Positions 45,095 through 53,488 of a DNA stretch of 64,000 bases are shown piece after piece. The stretch is from the NCBI GenBank assembly GCA_018826895.1, contig JAHJYA010000117.1, forward strand, positions 1 to 64,000, read 5' to 3'. Position 1 is the first letter of the stretch. Each line of letters begins with the position of its first letter. Origin of the DNA: Gammaproteobacteria bacterium. GTDB taxonomy: Bacteria; Pseudomonadota; Gammaproteobacteria; Pseudomonadales; Pseudomonadaceae. The translations under genes were made by a program, and so were the position numbers. The notes beneath the pieces were generated by a model. That model ran no database searches and was not told the DNA's origin. It worked only from the letters and a program-made list of their open reading frames with translations.

Positions 45095-45874
45095 ATGTGG
45101 CATCTGGTCTGTGGTGATAACGCGGTAGCCGGGGTCACCCAGGTGATTGGCGAGGCAGCAGCGGCAACGGGCTTGCGCGTGCTGCGCGATGATCTGGCCG
45201 TCGGCCCGCTGGCGGATGTCGACACGCCACCTTGCGCGGCTCGTGTGGCGTTCTGGCAAGCGCTGTGGCCCGAGTCGGTGCAGCCCGCACCGGATTTCGC
45301 CACCGTCCTGCCCGCCGATGCGCGCTGGCTCGCCGCCCTGGCTGAACAGGCGCAACCGGTCACCGTCTGGCATGGCGACAGTGCCAGCGAGCAACTGCTG
45401 CTGGCGCGCGTGGCCCATGCCCTCGAGCACAGTTCGCTGCCGCTCTGGGAAGTGCCTTGCGGCACCGGCGACAGCCGCGTCGAGACGCGCAAGGCGGTGG
45501 CCATGCATGCCCCCGACGCGTTGGTGGCCCTGGCCCAACCCCGTGAAATCGCCGCACCACGGCGCCAGGCCCTGGCCGCCCAGTGGCGCGACGTGCTGGC
45601 GGACCACGCGCTGATTCACCGCTGGCAGGCGGGCGACTTTGCCGGCGAGGACTACCAGCGCATCGACGCCGACCTGCTGCGCCATGCCCGCGATGAAGCG
45701 CAACCTCTGGCGCGGCTGATGGCCGATGTGATGGCGCGCAACGACGGCTTCTTCGCCACCGACACCTTTCTGCTCTGGCGCGCCCGCGAGCTGGCTGCGG
45801 CAGGCGCGTTGCACATCAGCGGTGAGTCGGGTGAGTACGGCTACCGCGGGCTGCAGGTGCGGCGTAGCGTTTGA
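45095..45874 (+). CDS. DUF1835/DUF3658 domain protein
   Basis: A 259-residue protein. The N-terminal DUF1835 domain (residues about 1-125) begins WHLVCGDNAVAGV, and contains VLRDDLAVGPL and TVWHGDSASEQLLL. The C-terminal part (about 160-255) matches DUF3658, with DFAGEDYQRIDADLL, ARLMADVMARNDGF and FLLWRARELAAAGAL. It is cytoplasmic and of unknown function. AAGGAGG precedes the ATG. It ends 2 bases before the stop of the convergent AraC gene. Confidence 0.82.
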   Translation: MWHLVCGDNAVAGVTQVIGEAAAATGLRVLRDDLAVGPLADVDTPPCAARVAFWQALWPESVQPAPDFATVLPADARWLAALAEQAQPVTVWHGDSASEQLLLARVAHALEHSSLPLWEVPCGTGDSRVETRKAVAMHAPDALVALAQPREIAAPRRQALAAQWRDVLADHALIHRWQAGDFAGEDYQRIDADLLRHARDEAQPLARLMADVMARNDGFFATDTFLLWRARELAAAGALHISGESGEYGYRGLQVRRSV

Positions 45875-45875
45875 A

Positions 45876-46667
45876 TCAGCCGCGGAAAAACTCCCCCGGC
45901 GTTACCCCAAACTGCTGGCGAAACGCAGCGATAAAGGCCGAGGTGGAGTCGTAGCCGCAGGCCAGGGCGACGTCGGTGACGCGTTGGCCCTGCTCCAGCG
46001 GGGTGAGCGCGCCGAGCAGGCGCAGGCGTTGGCGCCAGGCGCGAAAGGTCAGGCCGGTTTCGCGCAAAAACAGGCGGCTCAGGGTTTTCTCCGAAACACC
46101 CAGGTGTTGGCCCCAGTGCGCCAGGCTACAAGGGTCGTCGGGTTGAGCCTGCAGTGCCTGGCACAGTTGCAGCAGGCGGACGTCGCTGGGTAACGGTAAT
46201 GACAGGCCCAGTTCGCGGGCCGTCAGCAACTGGTCGAGCAGCACGCTGGCCAGGCGCCCGTCGGCACCCTGTTCGTCGTAGGCCACCGGCAGCTCGGCAA
46301 AACGGCGGATCAGCTCGCGGGTCAGGGCGTTCACCTCCAGCACTCGACAGTGGCGCGGGGCGTCGGTGGTGGCGTCGGCGGCCAGGTAGAGGCTGCGCAT
46401 TTCGGTGTTCGGCGAGCTGATCACTTCGTGTTCGATCCCCGCCGGTATCCAGATGGCACGCTGCGGCGGTGCGACGAAACGGCCGGCCGCCGTGTGCACA
46501 TGCAGCACGCCCTGGATCGCGTAAGACAATTGCACCCAGGTATGGCAATGCCGCGCGGTGCTCATCTGCTGGGCCATGGATTCGCTGCGTGCGTACAGTG
46601 GCCGGGGCAGGGCGTTGAGCTGCGGCACCTGGCGTTCGGGCAGGTCGGGCTGTCTGTTAGTCGACAT
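45876..46667 (-). CDS. AraC family regulator with cupin sensor
   Basis: A 263-residue regulator. The N-terminal cupin (about residues 35-120) has the metal- or ligand-site pattern HCHTWVQLSYAIQGVLHV and PPQRAIWIPAGIEHEV. The C-terminal double helix-turn-helix has LAHWGQHLGVSEKTLSRLFLRETGLTF and VALACGYDSTSAFIAAFRQQFG, described as two blocks. It is divergent from the SBF-like transporter gene and probably controls it. The effector is unknown. Confidence 0.87.
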   Translation of the reverse strand: MSTNRQPDLPERQVPQLNALPRPLYARSESMAQQMSTARHCHTWVQLSYAIQGVLHVHTAAGRFVAPPQRAIWIPAGIEHEVISSPNTEMRSLYLAADATTDAPRHCRVLEVNALTRELIRRFAELPVAYDEQGADGRLASVLLDQLLTARELGLSLPLPSDVRLLQLCQALQAQPDDPCSLAHWGQHLGVSEKTLSRLFLRETGLTFRAWRQRLRLLGALTPLEQGQRVTDVALACGYDSTSAFIAAFRQQFGVTPGEFFRG

Positions 46668-46766
46668 TCTCTGGCTTTATCGCGTTAGTCGGTAACGGAT
46701 GATCACGGTAGAGTGGCGCGGTCATATTTTGCAACCTTTGTCGTTGCCCCTGCCCAGGATGCTGCC

Positions 46767-47756
46767 ATGGCCCGTTCCCGCCTGTTGCCCGACAACTTCA
46801 CCCTGACCCTGCTCGCCGTGGTCGGCGCCGCCACGCTGCTGCCCGCCTCGGGCCAGGTGGCCGTGGTGTTCGGCTGGGTGACCAACTTTGCCATTGCCCT
46901 GCTGTTTTTTATGCACGGCGCCAAGCTCTCGCGGGAGGCGATCATTGCTGGTGCCGGGCACTGGCGCCTGCATGGGGTGGTGTTTTTCTGCACCTTCGTG
47001 ATGTTTCCGCTGCTTGGTCTGGCGCTCAAGCCGCTGCTGTCACCGCTGATCGGCACCGAGTTGTACTTAGGCATGCTCTACCTCTGCGCGCTGCCGGCCA
47101 CGGTGCAGTCGGCCATTGCCTTCACCTCCCTGGCGCGCGGTAATGTGCCGGCGGCGATCTGCAGCGCGGCGGCCTCCAGCCTGTTCGGCATCTTCCTCAC
47201 GCCGTTGCTGGTGGCGCTGTTGATGGATGTCCACGGTAGCGGCGGCTCGACCCTGGACGCCATCGGCAAGATCACCCTGCAACTGCTGGTGCCCTTTGTG
47301 GCCGGGCAACTGGCACGGCGCTGGATCGGTGCCTGGGTCGGGCGCAACAAGGACTGGCTGAAGTACGTCGACCAAAGCTCGATCCTCCTGGTGGTCTACA
47401 CCGCGTTCAGCGCGGCGGTGATCGAAGGCCTGTGGCAGACGGTGCCGCTGCCGACCCTGGCCGCCCTGGTACTGGCCTGTTGCGTGCTGCTGGCGCTGGC
47501 CTTGTTGCTCACTCACCTGCTCGGCAAATGGCTGGGGTTCAGTGTGGAAGACCGCATCACCATCCTCTTTTGCGGCTCGAAAAAGAGCCTGGCCACTGGC
47601 GTGCCCATGGCCCAGGTGCTGTTCGCCAGCAGCACCATTGGTCTGCTGATTCTGCCAGTGATGCTGTTCCACCAGATTCAATTGATGGTCTGCGCGGTAT
47701 TGGCTCAGCGTTATGCGCGGCGTGAGGAGGGTGAGGCGGAAACGGCGGTGGGCTGA
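46767..47756 (+). CDS. Bile acid:sodium symporter family protein (YfeH-like)
   Basis: A 329-residue membrane protein with about 9-10 segments, of the SBF-like (DUF4137/PF13593) family. Landmarks are FMHGAKLSREAIIAGA, LPATVQSAIAFTSLARGNVPAAI and the C-terminal FCGSKKSLATGVPMAQVLF. ATG 46767 follows AGGA; the frame upstream is rejected. Substrates of these carriers are organic anions, not identified here. A divergent AraC gene is the likely regulator. Confidence 0.88.
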   Translation: MARSRLLPDNFTLTLLAVVGAATLLPASGQVAVVFGWVTNFAIALLFFMHGAKLSREAIIAGAGHWRLHGVVFFCTFVMFPLLGLALKPLLSPLIGTELYLGMLYLCALPATVQSAIAFTSLARGNVPAAICSAAASSLFGIFLTPLLVALLMDVHGSGGSTLDAIGKITLQLLVPFVAGQLARRWIGAWVGRNKDWLKYVDQSSILLVVYTAFSAAVIEGLWQTVPLPTLAALVLACCVLLALALLLTHLLGKWLGFSVEDRITILFCGSKKSLATGVPMAQVLFASSTIGLLILPVMLFHQIQLMVCAVLAQRYARREEGEAETAVG

Positions 47757-47774
47757 GTCGGTGCGGGAGCCTTT

Positions 47775-47805
47775 CCCGGGTGTCGCTTCGCTCGACCCAG
47801 GCTAC
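47775..47805. repeat. Copy of the CCCGGGTGTCGC..CAGGCTAC repeat
   Basis: These 31 bases are identical to 33371-33401 some 14 kb away. It is a half-unit, because the left arm (GTAGCCTGGGT) is missing; a GGGAGCCTTT stretch stands there instead. Confidence 0.75.
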
Positions 47806-47838
47806 CGACGGCGAGTACTTGGGCTGTGGTGATAATAA

Positions 47839-47854
47839 CTGTATATATAGACAG
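47839..47854. promoter_or_regulatory. LexA (SOS) box upstream of radical SAM gene
   Basis: CTGTATATATAGACAG fits the gammaproteobacterial LexA consensus CTGT-N8-ACAG with an alternating AT core. It ends 20 bases before the start codon at 47875, so LexA would cover the promoter. Confidence 0.88.
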
Positions 47855-47874
47855 TATTTTGCCGGAGCCTGTCT

Positions 47875-48933
47875 ATGTCCCTTTTACCGCCCCGTGGTCG
47901 TGGTACGGCCCATAATCCGCATAACCGGTTCGCTCCGACCCGCTCGGAGTCCGAGGACGACGGCTGGTATCAGGAGGAGACGCCGCAGACCCGCGCCACC
48001 GAGATTCGTCAGGAGCGCGCCCGCACAGTGATCACCCGCAACCAGTCGCCGGATGTCGGCTTCGACCGTTCGGTGAACCCCTATCGCGGCTGTGAGCATG
48101 GTTGTGTGTACTGTTTTGCTCGGCCCAGCCACGCTTACTGGGACCTCTCGCCGGGGCTGGATTTCGAGACCCGGTTGATCGCCAAGACCAACCTCGCCAG
48201 CCGCCTGGAAGAGGAGCTGCAAAAGCCCGGTTATGTGCCGCAGCCGATTGCCCTGGGCATCAACACCGATGCCTATCAGCCGATTGAGCGTGAGCAGCGC
48301 CTGACCCGTCAGGCCCTGGAAATTCTGCTGCGCTACAAACACCCGGTGAGTGTGATCACCAAGGGCGCGTTGATCCTGCGCGACCTCGACCTGCTGACCC
48401 AGCTGGCCGAGCAGAATCTGGTCAGCGTGGCGTTTAGCCTGACCACCCTGGATGATGAGTTAAAACGCATCATGGAGCCGCGCGCGGCCTCTCCCAAGGC
48501 GCGCTTGCGGGCCATGCGCACGCTGCATGAGGCCGGGGTGCCGGTCAGTGTGATGTGCGCCCCGATGATCCCGATGATCAACGACATGGAGCTCGAGCAC
48601 CTGCTCGAAGCCGCCCGCGATGCCGGTGCGCGCTCGGCCGGCTACGTGCTGCTGCGCCTGCCGCTGGAAATCGCCGAACTGTTCGAGCAGTGGCTACAGG
48701 CGCACTTCCCCGAGCGCGCGGCCCACGTCATGAGCCTGATTCGCCAGTCCCGTGGTGGCAAGGATTACGACAGCCGCTTTGGCTCGCGGATGCGCGGCGA
48801 GGGGCATTTTGCCGACCTGCTGGCCCAGCGTTTTCGCCTGGCACGGCGGCGCTTCGGCCTGGACGGGCGCCAGCTGGACGGCCTGGACTGCTCACGCTTT
48901 GCCCCGCCAGGCGCTCAGCTGAGTCTGCTTTAA
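47875..48933 (+). CDS. PA0069-type radical SAM protein (SplB-like)
   Basis: A 352-residue radical SAM enzyme. The iron-sulfur motif C-x3-C-x2-C is CEHGCVYC near residue 76, within NPYRGCEHGC. LGINTDAYQPIE and SVAFSLTTLDDELKRIMEPR are typical of the spore-photoproduct-lyase-like family. The catalytic target is unknown, but similarity to DNA photoproduct lyase and the LexA box just upstream suggest a role in the DNA damage response. GCCGGAGCC serves as ribosome site. In P. aeruginosa the homologue PA0069 belongs to the LexA regulon. Confidence 0.92.
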   Translation: MSLLPPRGRGTAHNPHNRFAPTRSESEDDGWYQEETPQTRATEIRQERARTVITRNQSPDVGFDRSVNPYRGCEHGCVYCFARPSHAYWDLSPGLDFETRLIAKTNLASRLEEELQKPGYVPQPIALGINTDAYQPIEREQRLTRQALEILLRYKHPVSVITKGALILRDLDLLTQLAEQNLVSVAFSLTTLDDELKRIMEPRAASPKARLRAMRTLHEAGVPVSVMCAPMIPMINDMELEHLLEAARDAGARSAGYVLLRLPLEIAELFEQWLQAHFPERAAHVMSLIRQSRGGKDYDSRFGSRMRGEGHFADLLAQRFRLARRRFGLDGRQLDGLDCSRFAPPGAQLSLL

Positions 48934-48991
48934 ACGCTCGGTGGGGCGAAGCGTTTGCAGCCATTCAGTGACTTCGGCGTTGCCCATGGCA

Positions 48992-49015
48992 TTCGGCGCG
49001 GGGCGCGGCTCCTAC
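48992..49015 (-). repeat. Single REP arm upstream of carbonic anhydrase gene
   Basis: TTCGGCGCGGGGCGCGGCTC followed by CTAC is one arm of the GC-rich GTAGGAGC family in minus orientation. No partner arm is found in the 247-base gap. Confidence 0.65.
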
Positions 49016-49180
49016 GGAAAGCATTGTCGCAGTGCAGCACAGCATGGGGACATAACCCAAAATTAGTAGTCCCTGTAGATTGTCGCGCCGTTGGTCTGAG
49101 ACGACACTGGTGTGTGACTTGCCAGCTGCTGCGGCTGTCGGTGTAACAGCATTTTTTCCAGGTACTCAGAGGTTCACGGT

Positions 49181-49909
49181 ATGCCTTACAAACACCATGT
49201 GATTCCACTGCACACCCATGAAGGCAACGAAACCGCCGATGAGGCGTTGCGGAGCATCGTCGACGGCTTCAAGCGCTTTCGCAATGAGGTGTTCCCGCAG
49301 CAGGAAGAGCTGTTCAAGAAGCTCGCCACTGCGCAGAACCCGCGTGCCATGTTTATCACCTGCGCCGACTCGCGCGTGGTGCCGGAGTTGATCACCCAGA
49401 GCTCGCCGGGCGATCTGTTCGTCAATCGTAACGTCGGCAACGTGGTGCCGGCCTACGGTCAGATGATGGGTGGCGTCTCCACTGCCATCGAATACGCGGT
49501 GATGGCCCTGGGCGTGCAGCACATCGTCATATGCGGGCACTCCGATTGCGGCGCGATGAAGGCGGTGCTCAACCCGCAGTCGCTGGAAACCATGCCCACG
49601 GTCAAGGCCTGGCTGCGCCATGCCGAAGTGGCGCGCACCGTGGTGGCTGAGAACTGCAACTGCAGCAACGACCAGGAAACCCTCGCCGTGCTTACTGAAG
49701 AGAACGTCGTGGCCCAGCTCGACCACCTGCGCACGCACCCTTCGGTGGCGGCCAAGCTGGCCCGCGGTCAGCTGTTTATCCACGGCTGGGTGTACGACAT
49801 CGAAACCAGCCAGATCAAAGCCTACGACGCCGAGCTGGGCAGCTTCCTGCCGCTCGATGGCGACCAGGTGCCGATGGCCACGCCGCGCGCGCGTTACCCG
49901 CAGGACTGA
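49181..49909 (+). CDS. Beta-class carbonic anhydrase, copy 1
   Basis: A 242-residue beta carbonic anhydrase that interconverts CO2 and bicarbonate. Zinc ligands are Cys and Asp in FITCADSRVVPEL, and His and Cys in ICGHSDCGAMKAVL. An AGAGG site precedes the ATG. It is about 70% identical by eye to the copy at 59920, with long identical DNA stretches. It precedes mtlR by 96 bases, and the role in this context is unclear. Confidence 0.95.
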   Translation: MPYKHHVIPLHTHEGNETADEALRSIVDGFKRFRNEVFPQQEELFKKLATAQNPRAMFITCADSRVVPELITQSSPGDLFVNRNVGNVVPAYGQMMGGVSTAIEYAVMALGVQHIVICGHSDCGAMKAVLNPQSLETMPTVKAWLRHAEVARTVVAENCNCSNDQETLAVLTEENVVAQLDHLRTHPSVAAKLARGQLFIHGWVYDIETSQIKAYDAELGSFLPLDGDQVPMATPRARYPQD

Positions 49910-50005
49910 GAGTGGTCAGGGCGAGCGCTGAGGCTGTTCGCCCCGTGTGGAGGTTGCGCCGAATGTGCTAAAAAGCGCTTTCCGACGCAATGAGCGCGAC
50001 CGCCC

Positions 50006-50911
50006 ATGACCCGTCTAGCCCGCACGCCCGATCCATCCTATGAGCTGATGGACGACCACGAAGGCCATTCGCTGATCTACCGTCAGCATGGCTTTCCCAG
50101 CCCATTGGTGCGTTGGCATTTCCACAAGGAATACGAGCTGCACCTGATCGTCGCCAGCTCGGGCAAGGTATTTATCGGCGACTACATCGGCAACTTCTCC
50201 GCCAACACCCTGTTTCTTACTGGTCCCGGCCTGCCGCACAACTGGATCAGCCAGGTCGAGGACGGCGAGGTGGTGGCCACCCGCGACATGCTGGTCAACT
50301 TCACCGACGAAGTGCTGGAAAGCGGCACCGCTGTGTTCGCCGAGCTGAAAAGCCTGGCGCCGTTGCTGGCGCGGGCACAGTTCGGCATCGAGTTTCGCGA
50401 TCCGCAGGTCATTCGTGAGGCCGGGACGTTGATGCGCAAGATCGCCGACAGCCAGGGCATCACCCGCCTGGGGCACTTTTTCATCCTGATGGAGCTGCTG
50501 GCGGGTAGCGAGGATTACCAACTGCTTTCGGCGGTGACCTCTTCGGCATTGGGTGATGAGCAGCATGTCGAGCGCATCAACCGCGCGGTGGACTACATCT
50601 TCCAGCACTACGCCCAAGACCTCAGCCAGGAAGAGGTGGCCGAGTACCTGGGGATGACGCCGACCTATTTCTCGCGGTTCTTCAAGCAGGCTACCGGGCG
50701 CGGCTTCGTCGAGTTCGTCAACCGCTTGCGGGTGAGCAAGTCCTGCGAACTCTTGAGCAAGAGCGACAAGCCGGTGACCGAGGTGTGCTTCGAGTCCGGC
50801 TTCAGCAATATTTCCAATTTCAATCGACGCTTCCAGCAGCTCAAGGGCATGACTCCGTCGGGCTATCGCAAGCTGGCCGTGCAGCGCCTGACCGAGCAAA
50901 ACCTGTACTGA
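50006..50911 (+). CDS. mtlR: AraC family regulator of mannitol/polyol use, MtlR
   Basis: A 301-residue AraC/XylS regulator. The N-terminal cupin-like sensor has WHFHKEYELHLIVASSG, a typical sugar or polyol-sensing form, and LTGPGLPHNWIS. The C-terminal pair of helix-turn-helix motifs has LSQEEVAEYLGMTPTYFSRFFKQATG and VTEVCFESGFSNISNFNRRFQ, given as two blocks. It stands immediately before mtlEFGKDYZ, as in P. fluorescens, where MtlR activates the operon with mannitol, sorbitol or arabitol. The name rests on this context. Confidence 0.9.
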   Translation: MTRLARTPDPSYELMDDHEGHSLIYRQHGFPSPLVRWHFHKEYELHLIVASSGKVFIGDYIGNFSANTLFLTGPGLPHNWISQVEDGEVVATRDMLVNFTDEVLESGTAVFAELKSLAPLLARAQFGIEFRDPQVIREAGTLMRKIADSQGITRLGHFFILMELLAGSEDYQLLSAVTSSALGDEQHVERINRAVDYIFQHYAQDLSQEEVAEYLGMTPTYFSRFFKQATGRGFVEFVNRLRVSKSCELLSKSDKPVTEVCFESGFSNISNFNRRFQQLKGMTPSGYRKLAVQRLTEQNLY

Positions 50912-51003
50912 ATCAGCTTGTGCGGTTTGTCGGCTTAGCCCTTGCAACCCTCTGTTCATGCCGAATGGCCAGTATTTCGCTTGCCAGCCTACTGCCTCGT
51001 CAG

Positions 51004-51045
51004 TGCAAAAAAGTATCGGTTTCTGTGCGCTCAAGGATTTGTTCA
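51004..51045 (+). promoter_or_regulatory. Candidate MtlR direct-repeat operator
   Basis: TGC-N4-AAG-N-AT-N2-GTT occurs at 51004 and again at 51026, 22 bases apart, about two helical turns. This spacing and orientation are typical of AraC/XylS activator sites. The second half-site overlaps the proposed -35 box. Confidence 0.5.
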
Positions 51046-51067
51046 CGGGGGCTTACAGGGGTGTAAT
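51039..51067 (+). promoter_or_regulatory. Candidate mtlE promoter
   Basis: TTGTTC (51039-51044) and TGTAAT (51062-51067) are separated by 17 bases. The leader to mtlE is then about 65 bases, with an AGAGGAG ribosome site. Overlap of the -35 with a regulator half-site suits class II activation. Confidence 0.45.
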
Positions 51068-51137
51068 CCGGCCGAGCGATACAAAAACAATAATGTTCTT
51101 CTGCAGCCGTACTGGCGCAGAAGAGGAGTTCAAAACC

Positions 51138-52448
51138 ATGAACAACTCAGTAAAAGCACTCGTTGCAGCCTCTTGCCTGTCCCTTGCGGCGGTCGCCCAG
51201 GGCGCCGAAACCCTGACCATCGCCACGGTCAACAACAGCGACATGATTCGTATGCAGCGCCTGGCGAAAACCTTCGAAGAGCAGAACCCCGACATCAAGC
51301 TCAAGTGGGTAGTGCTCGAAGAGAATGTGTTGCGTCAGCGCCTGACCACCGACATCGCCACCCAGGGCGGGCAGTTCGACGTGCTGACCATCGGCATGTA
51401 CGAAGCGGCGCTATGGGGCGAGAAGGGCTGGCTGGAGCCGATGACCGATCTGCCCGCCGATTACGCTCTCGATGACGTCTTCCCCTCCGTGCGTGAAGGC
51501 CTCTCGGCCAAGGGCCAGCTCTACGCCCTGCCGTTCTACGCCGAAGCGTCGATCACCTACTACCGCACCGACCTCTTCGAGCAGGCCGGGTTGAAGATGC
51601 CCGAGCAGCCGACCTGGGATCAGATGGCCGAATTCGCCAGCAAGCTGCACCAGCCCGACAAGGGCCAGTACGGTATCTGCCTGCGCGGCAAGGCCGGCTG
51701 GGGCGAGAACATGGCGCTGATCACCACCGTGGCCAATGCCTACGGCGCGCGCTGGTTCGATGAGCAGTGGAAGCCTGAATTCACCGGCAGCGAGTGGAAG
51801 AACGCGCTGAATTTCTACGTCGACACCATGAATAAATACGGCCCGCCCGGCGCGTCGAGCAACGGCTTCAATGAAAACCTGGCGCTGTTCAACAGCGGCA
51901 AGTGCGCCATGTGGGTGGATGCCAGCGTGGCTGGTTCGTTCGTTACCGACAAATCCCAGAGCAAGGTCGCCGACTCGGTGGGCTTCACCTTCGCGCCGAC
52001 CCAAGTCACCGACAAGGGCGCCTCCTGGCTGTACTCGTGGGCGCTGGCGATCCCCACCAGCTCCAAGGCCAAGGACGCCGCCAAGACCTTTAGCGCCTGG
52101 GCAACCTCCAAGGCCTATGGCGAGCTGGTTGCCGAGAAGGATGGCGTGGCCAACGTACCGCCAGGCACCCGCGCCTCGACCTACAGCGATGCCTATATGC
52201 AGGCGGCGCCGTTCGCCAAGGTCACCCTCGACTCGCTGAAGAAAGCCGACCCGGCCAACCCAAGCGCCAAGCCCGTGCCTTACGTGGGCATCCAACTGGT
52301 GACCATTCCCGAGTTCCAGGCCATCGGCACCAGTGTCGGCAAGCTGTTCGCAGCCGCACTCACCGGGCAGATGAAGCCTGATCAGGCCCTGCAGGCAGCA
52401 CAGCAGAGCACCGAGCGGGAAATGAAGCGCGCCGGGTATCCGAAGTAA
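51138..52448 (+). CDS. mtlE: Polyol ABC transporter substrate-binding protein MtlE
   Basis: A 436-residue periplasmic binding protein of the sugar ABC family 1, with a signal peptide (NNSVKALVAASCLSLAAVAQG). Family landmarks are FEEQNPDIKLKWVVLEENVLRQRL, FDVLTIGMYEAALWGEKGWL and CAMWVDASVAGSFV, listed as separate blocks. It should bind mannitol, sorbitol or arabitol. The ATG at 51138 follows AGAGGAG. It is the first gene of the mtlEFGKDYZ operon and is separated from mtlF by a palindromic repeat. Confidence 0.92.
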   Translation: MNNSVKALVAASCLSLAAVAQGAETLTIATVNNSDMIRMQRLAKTFEEQNPDIKLKWVVLEENVLRQRLTTDIATQGGQFDVLTIGMYEAALWGEKGWLEPMTDLPADYALDDVFPSVREGLSAKGQLYALPFYAEASITYYRTDLFEQAGLKMPEQPTWDQMAEFASKLHQPDKGQYGICLRGKAGWGENMALITTVANAYGARWFDEQWKPEFTGSEWKNALNFYVDTMNKYGPPGASSNGFNENLALFNSGKCAMWVDASVAGSFVTDKSQSKVADSVGFTFAPTQVTDKGASWLYSWALAIPTSSKAKDAAKTFSAWATSKAYGELVAEKDGVANVPPGTRASTYSDAYMQAAPFAKVTLDSLKKADPANPSAKPVPYVGIQLVTIPEFQAIGTSVGKLFAAALTGQMKPDQALQAAQQSTEREMKRAGYPK

Positions 52449-52457
52449 TCACAACCC

Positions 52458-52524
52458 GTAGGGTGGATGGTTTTCATCCACCGATGCGCTGCACGGTGGG
52501 TCGCCAGCGGGCGGCCCGCCCTAC
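52458..52524. repeat. GTAGGGTGGATG-type repeat between mtlE and mtlF
   Basis: The unit begins GTAGGGTGGATGG, has the inverted TCATCCACC close by, and ends GCCCGCCCTAC. This is a third intergenic repeat family of pseudomonads. It could stabilise the mtlE part of the mRNA and so raise binding-protein yield over permease, as binding proteins require. Confidence 0.75.
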
Positions 52525-52548
52525 GACACGCGCCTGTTCGGAGACGCC

Positions 52549-53478
52549 ATGAATACTTCTGCCATTGATCCGCCCGTGCAGGCCGAAGCCCGCGTGGGTA
52601 GAAAGCGCCGCGCCATCAAACCTGGCTGGTTCCTGGTCAGCCCCTCGGTCATTCTGCTGCTGGTCTGGATGATCGTGCCCCTGGGCATGACTGTGTATTT
52701 CTCGCTGATCCGTTACAACCTGCTGTACCCCGGCGAGAACGATTTCGTCGGCCTGGAGAACTTCGAGTACTTCGTCACCGATGCCGCGTTCCTCTCTGGC
52801 GCCGGCAACACCCTATTGCTGGTGGGCAGCGTACTGCTGATCAGCGTGGTATTCGGCGTGCTGATCTCCGCGCTGCTGGAGGCCAGCGAGTTCTTTGGCC
52901 GGGGCATCGTGCGGGTGCTGCTGATCTCGCCGTTCTTCATCATGCCGACGGTCAGTGCGTTGTTGTGGAAGAACCTGATCTTCCACCCGGTTTCGGGGAT
53001 TCTCGCCGCGGTCTGGCAGTTCTTCGGCGCCCAGCCGGTGGACTGGCTGGCGCATCACCCACTGTTCTCGATCATTCTTATCGTGTCCTGGCAATGGCTG
53101 CCGTTCGCCATCCTGATCCTGATGACCGCCATGCAGTCGCTCGATCAGGAGCAGAAGGAAGCGGCGCGTCTGGATGGCGCCGGGCCCATCGCCATTTTCT
53201 GGCACCTGACCCTGCCGCACCTGGCGCGACCGATTGCCGTGGTGGTGATGATCGAAACCATCTTCCTGCTCTCGGTGTTCGCCGAGATCTATACCACCAC
53301 CGGGGGTGGCCCTGGCTATGAGTCGACCAACCTCGCCTACCTGATCTACACCCAGGCGCTGTTGCAGTTCGACGTGGGCATGGCCTCGGCAGGCGGGCTG
53401 ATTGCCGTGGTTATCGCCAACATCGCCGCCATCGTGCTGATCCGCATGATCGGCAAGAACCTGACCGATAAACAGTGA
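52549..53478 (+). CDS. mtlF: Polyol ABC transporter permease MtlF
   Basis: A 309-residue inner-membrane permease of the MalF type, with about six membrane segments. The first is PGWFLVSPSVILLLVWMIVPLG. The EAA loop that docks the ATPase is DQEQKEAARLDGAGPIAIFWHLTLPHL, in two stretches. It pairs with MtlG. CGGAGACG precedes the ATG and mtlG follows after 10 bases. The start of the gene immediately follows the mtlE-mtlF repeat. Confidence 0.92.
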   Translation: MNTSAIDPPVQAEARVGRKRRAIKPGWFLVSPSVILLLVWMIVPLGMTVYFSLIRYNLLYPGENDFVGLENFEYFVTDAAFLSGAGNTLLLVGSVLLISVVFGVLISALLEASEFFGRGIVRVLLISPFFIMPTVSALLWKNLIFHPVSGILAAVWQFFGAQPVDWLAHHPLFSIILIVSWQWLPFAILILMTAMQSLDQEQKEAARLDGAGPIAIFWHLTLPHLARPIAVVVMIETIFLLSVFAEIYTTTGGGPGYESTNLAYLIYTQALLQFDVGMASAGGLIAVVIANIAAIVLIRMIGKNLTDKQ

Positions 53479-53488
53479 GGCCGTCGAG

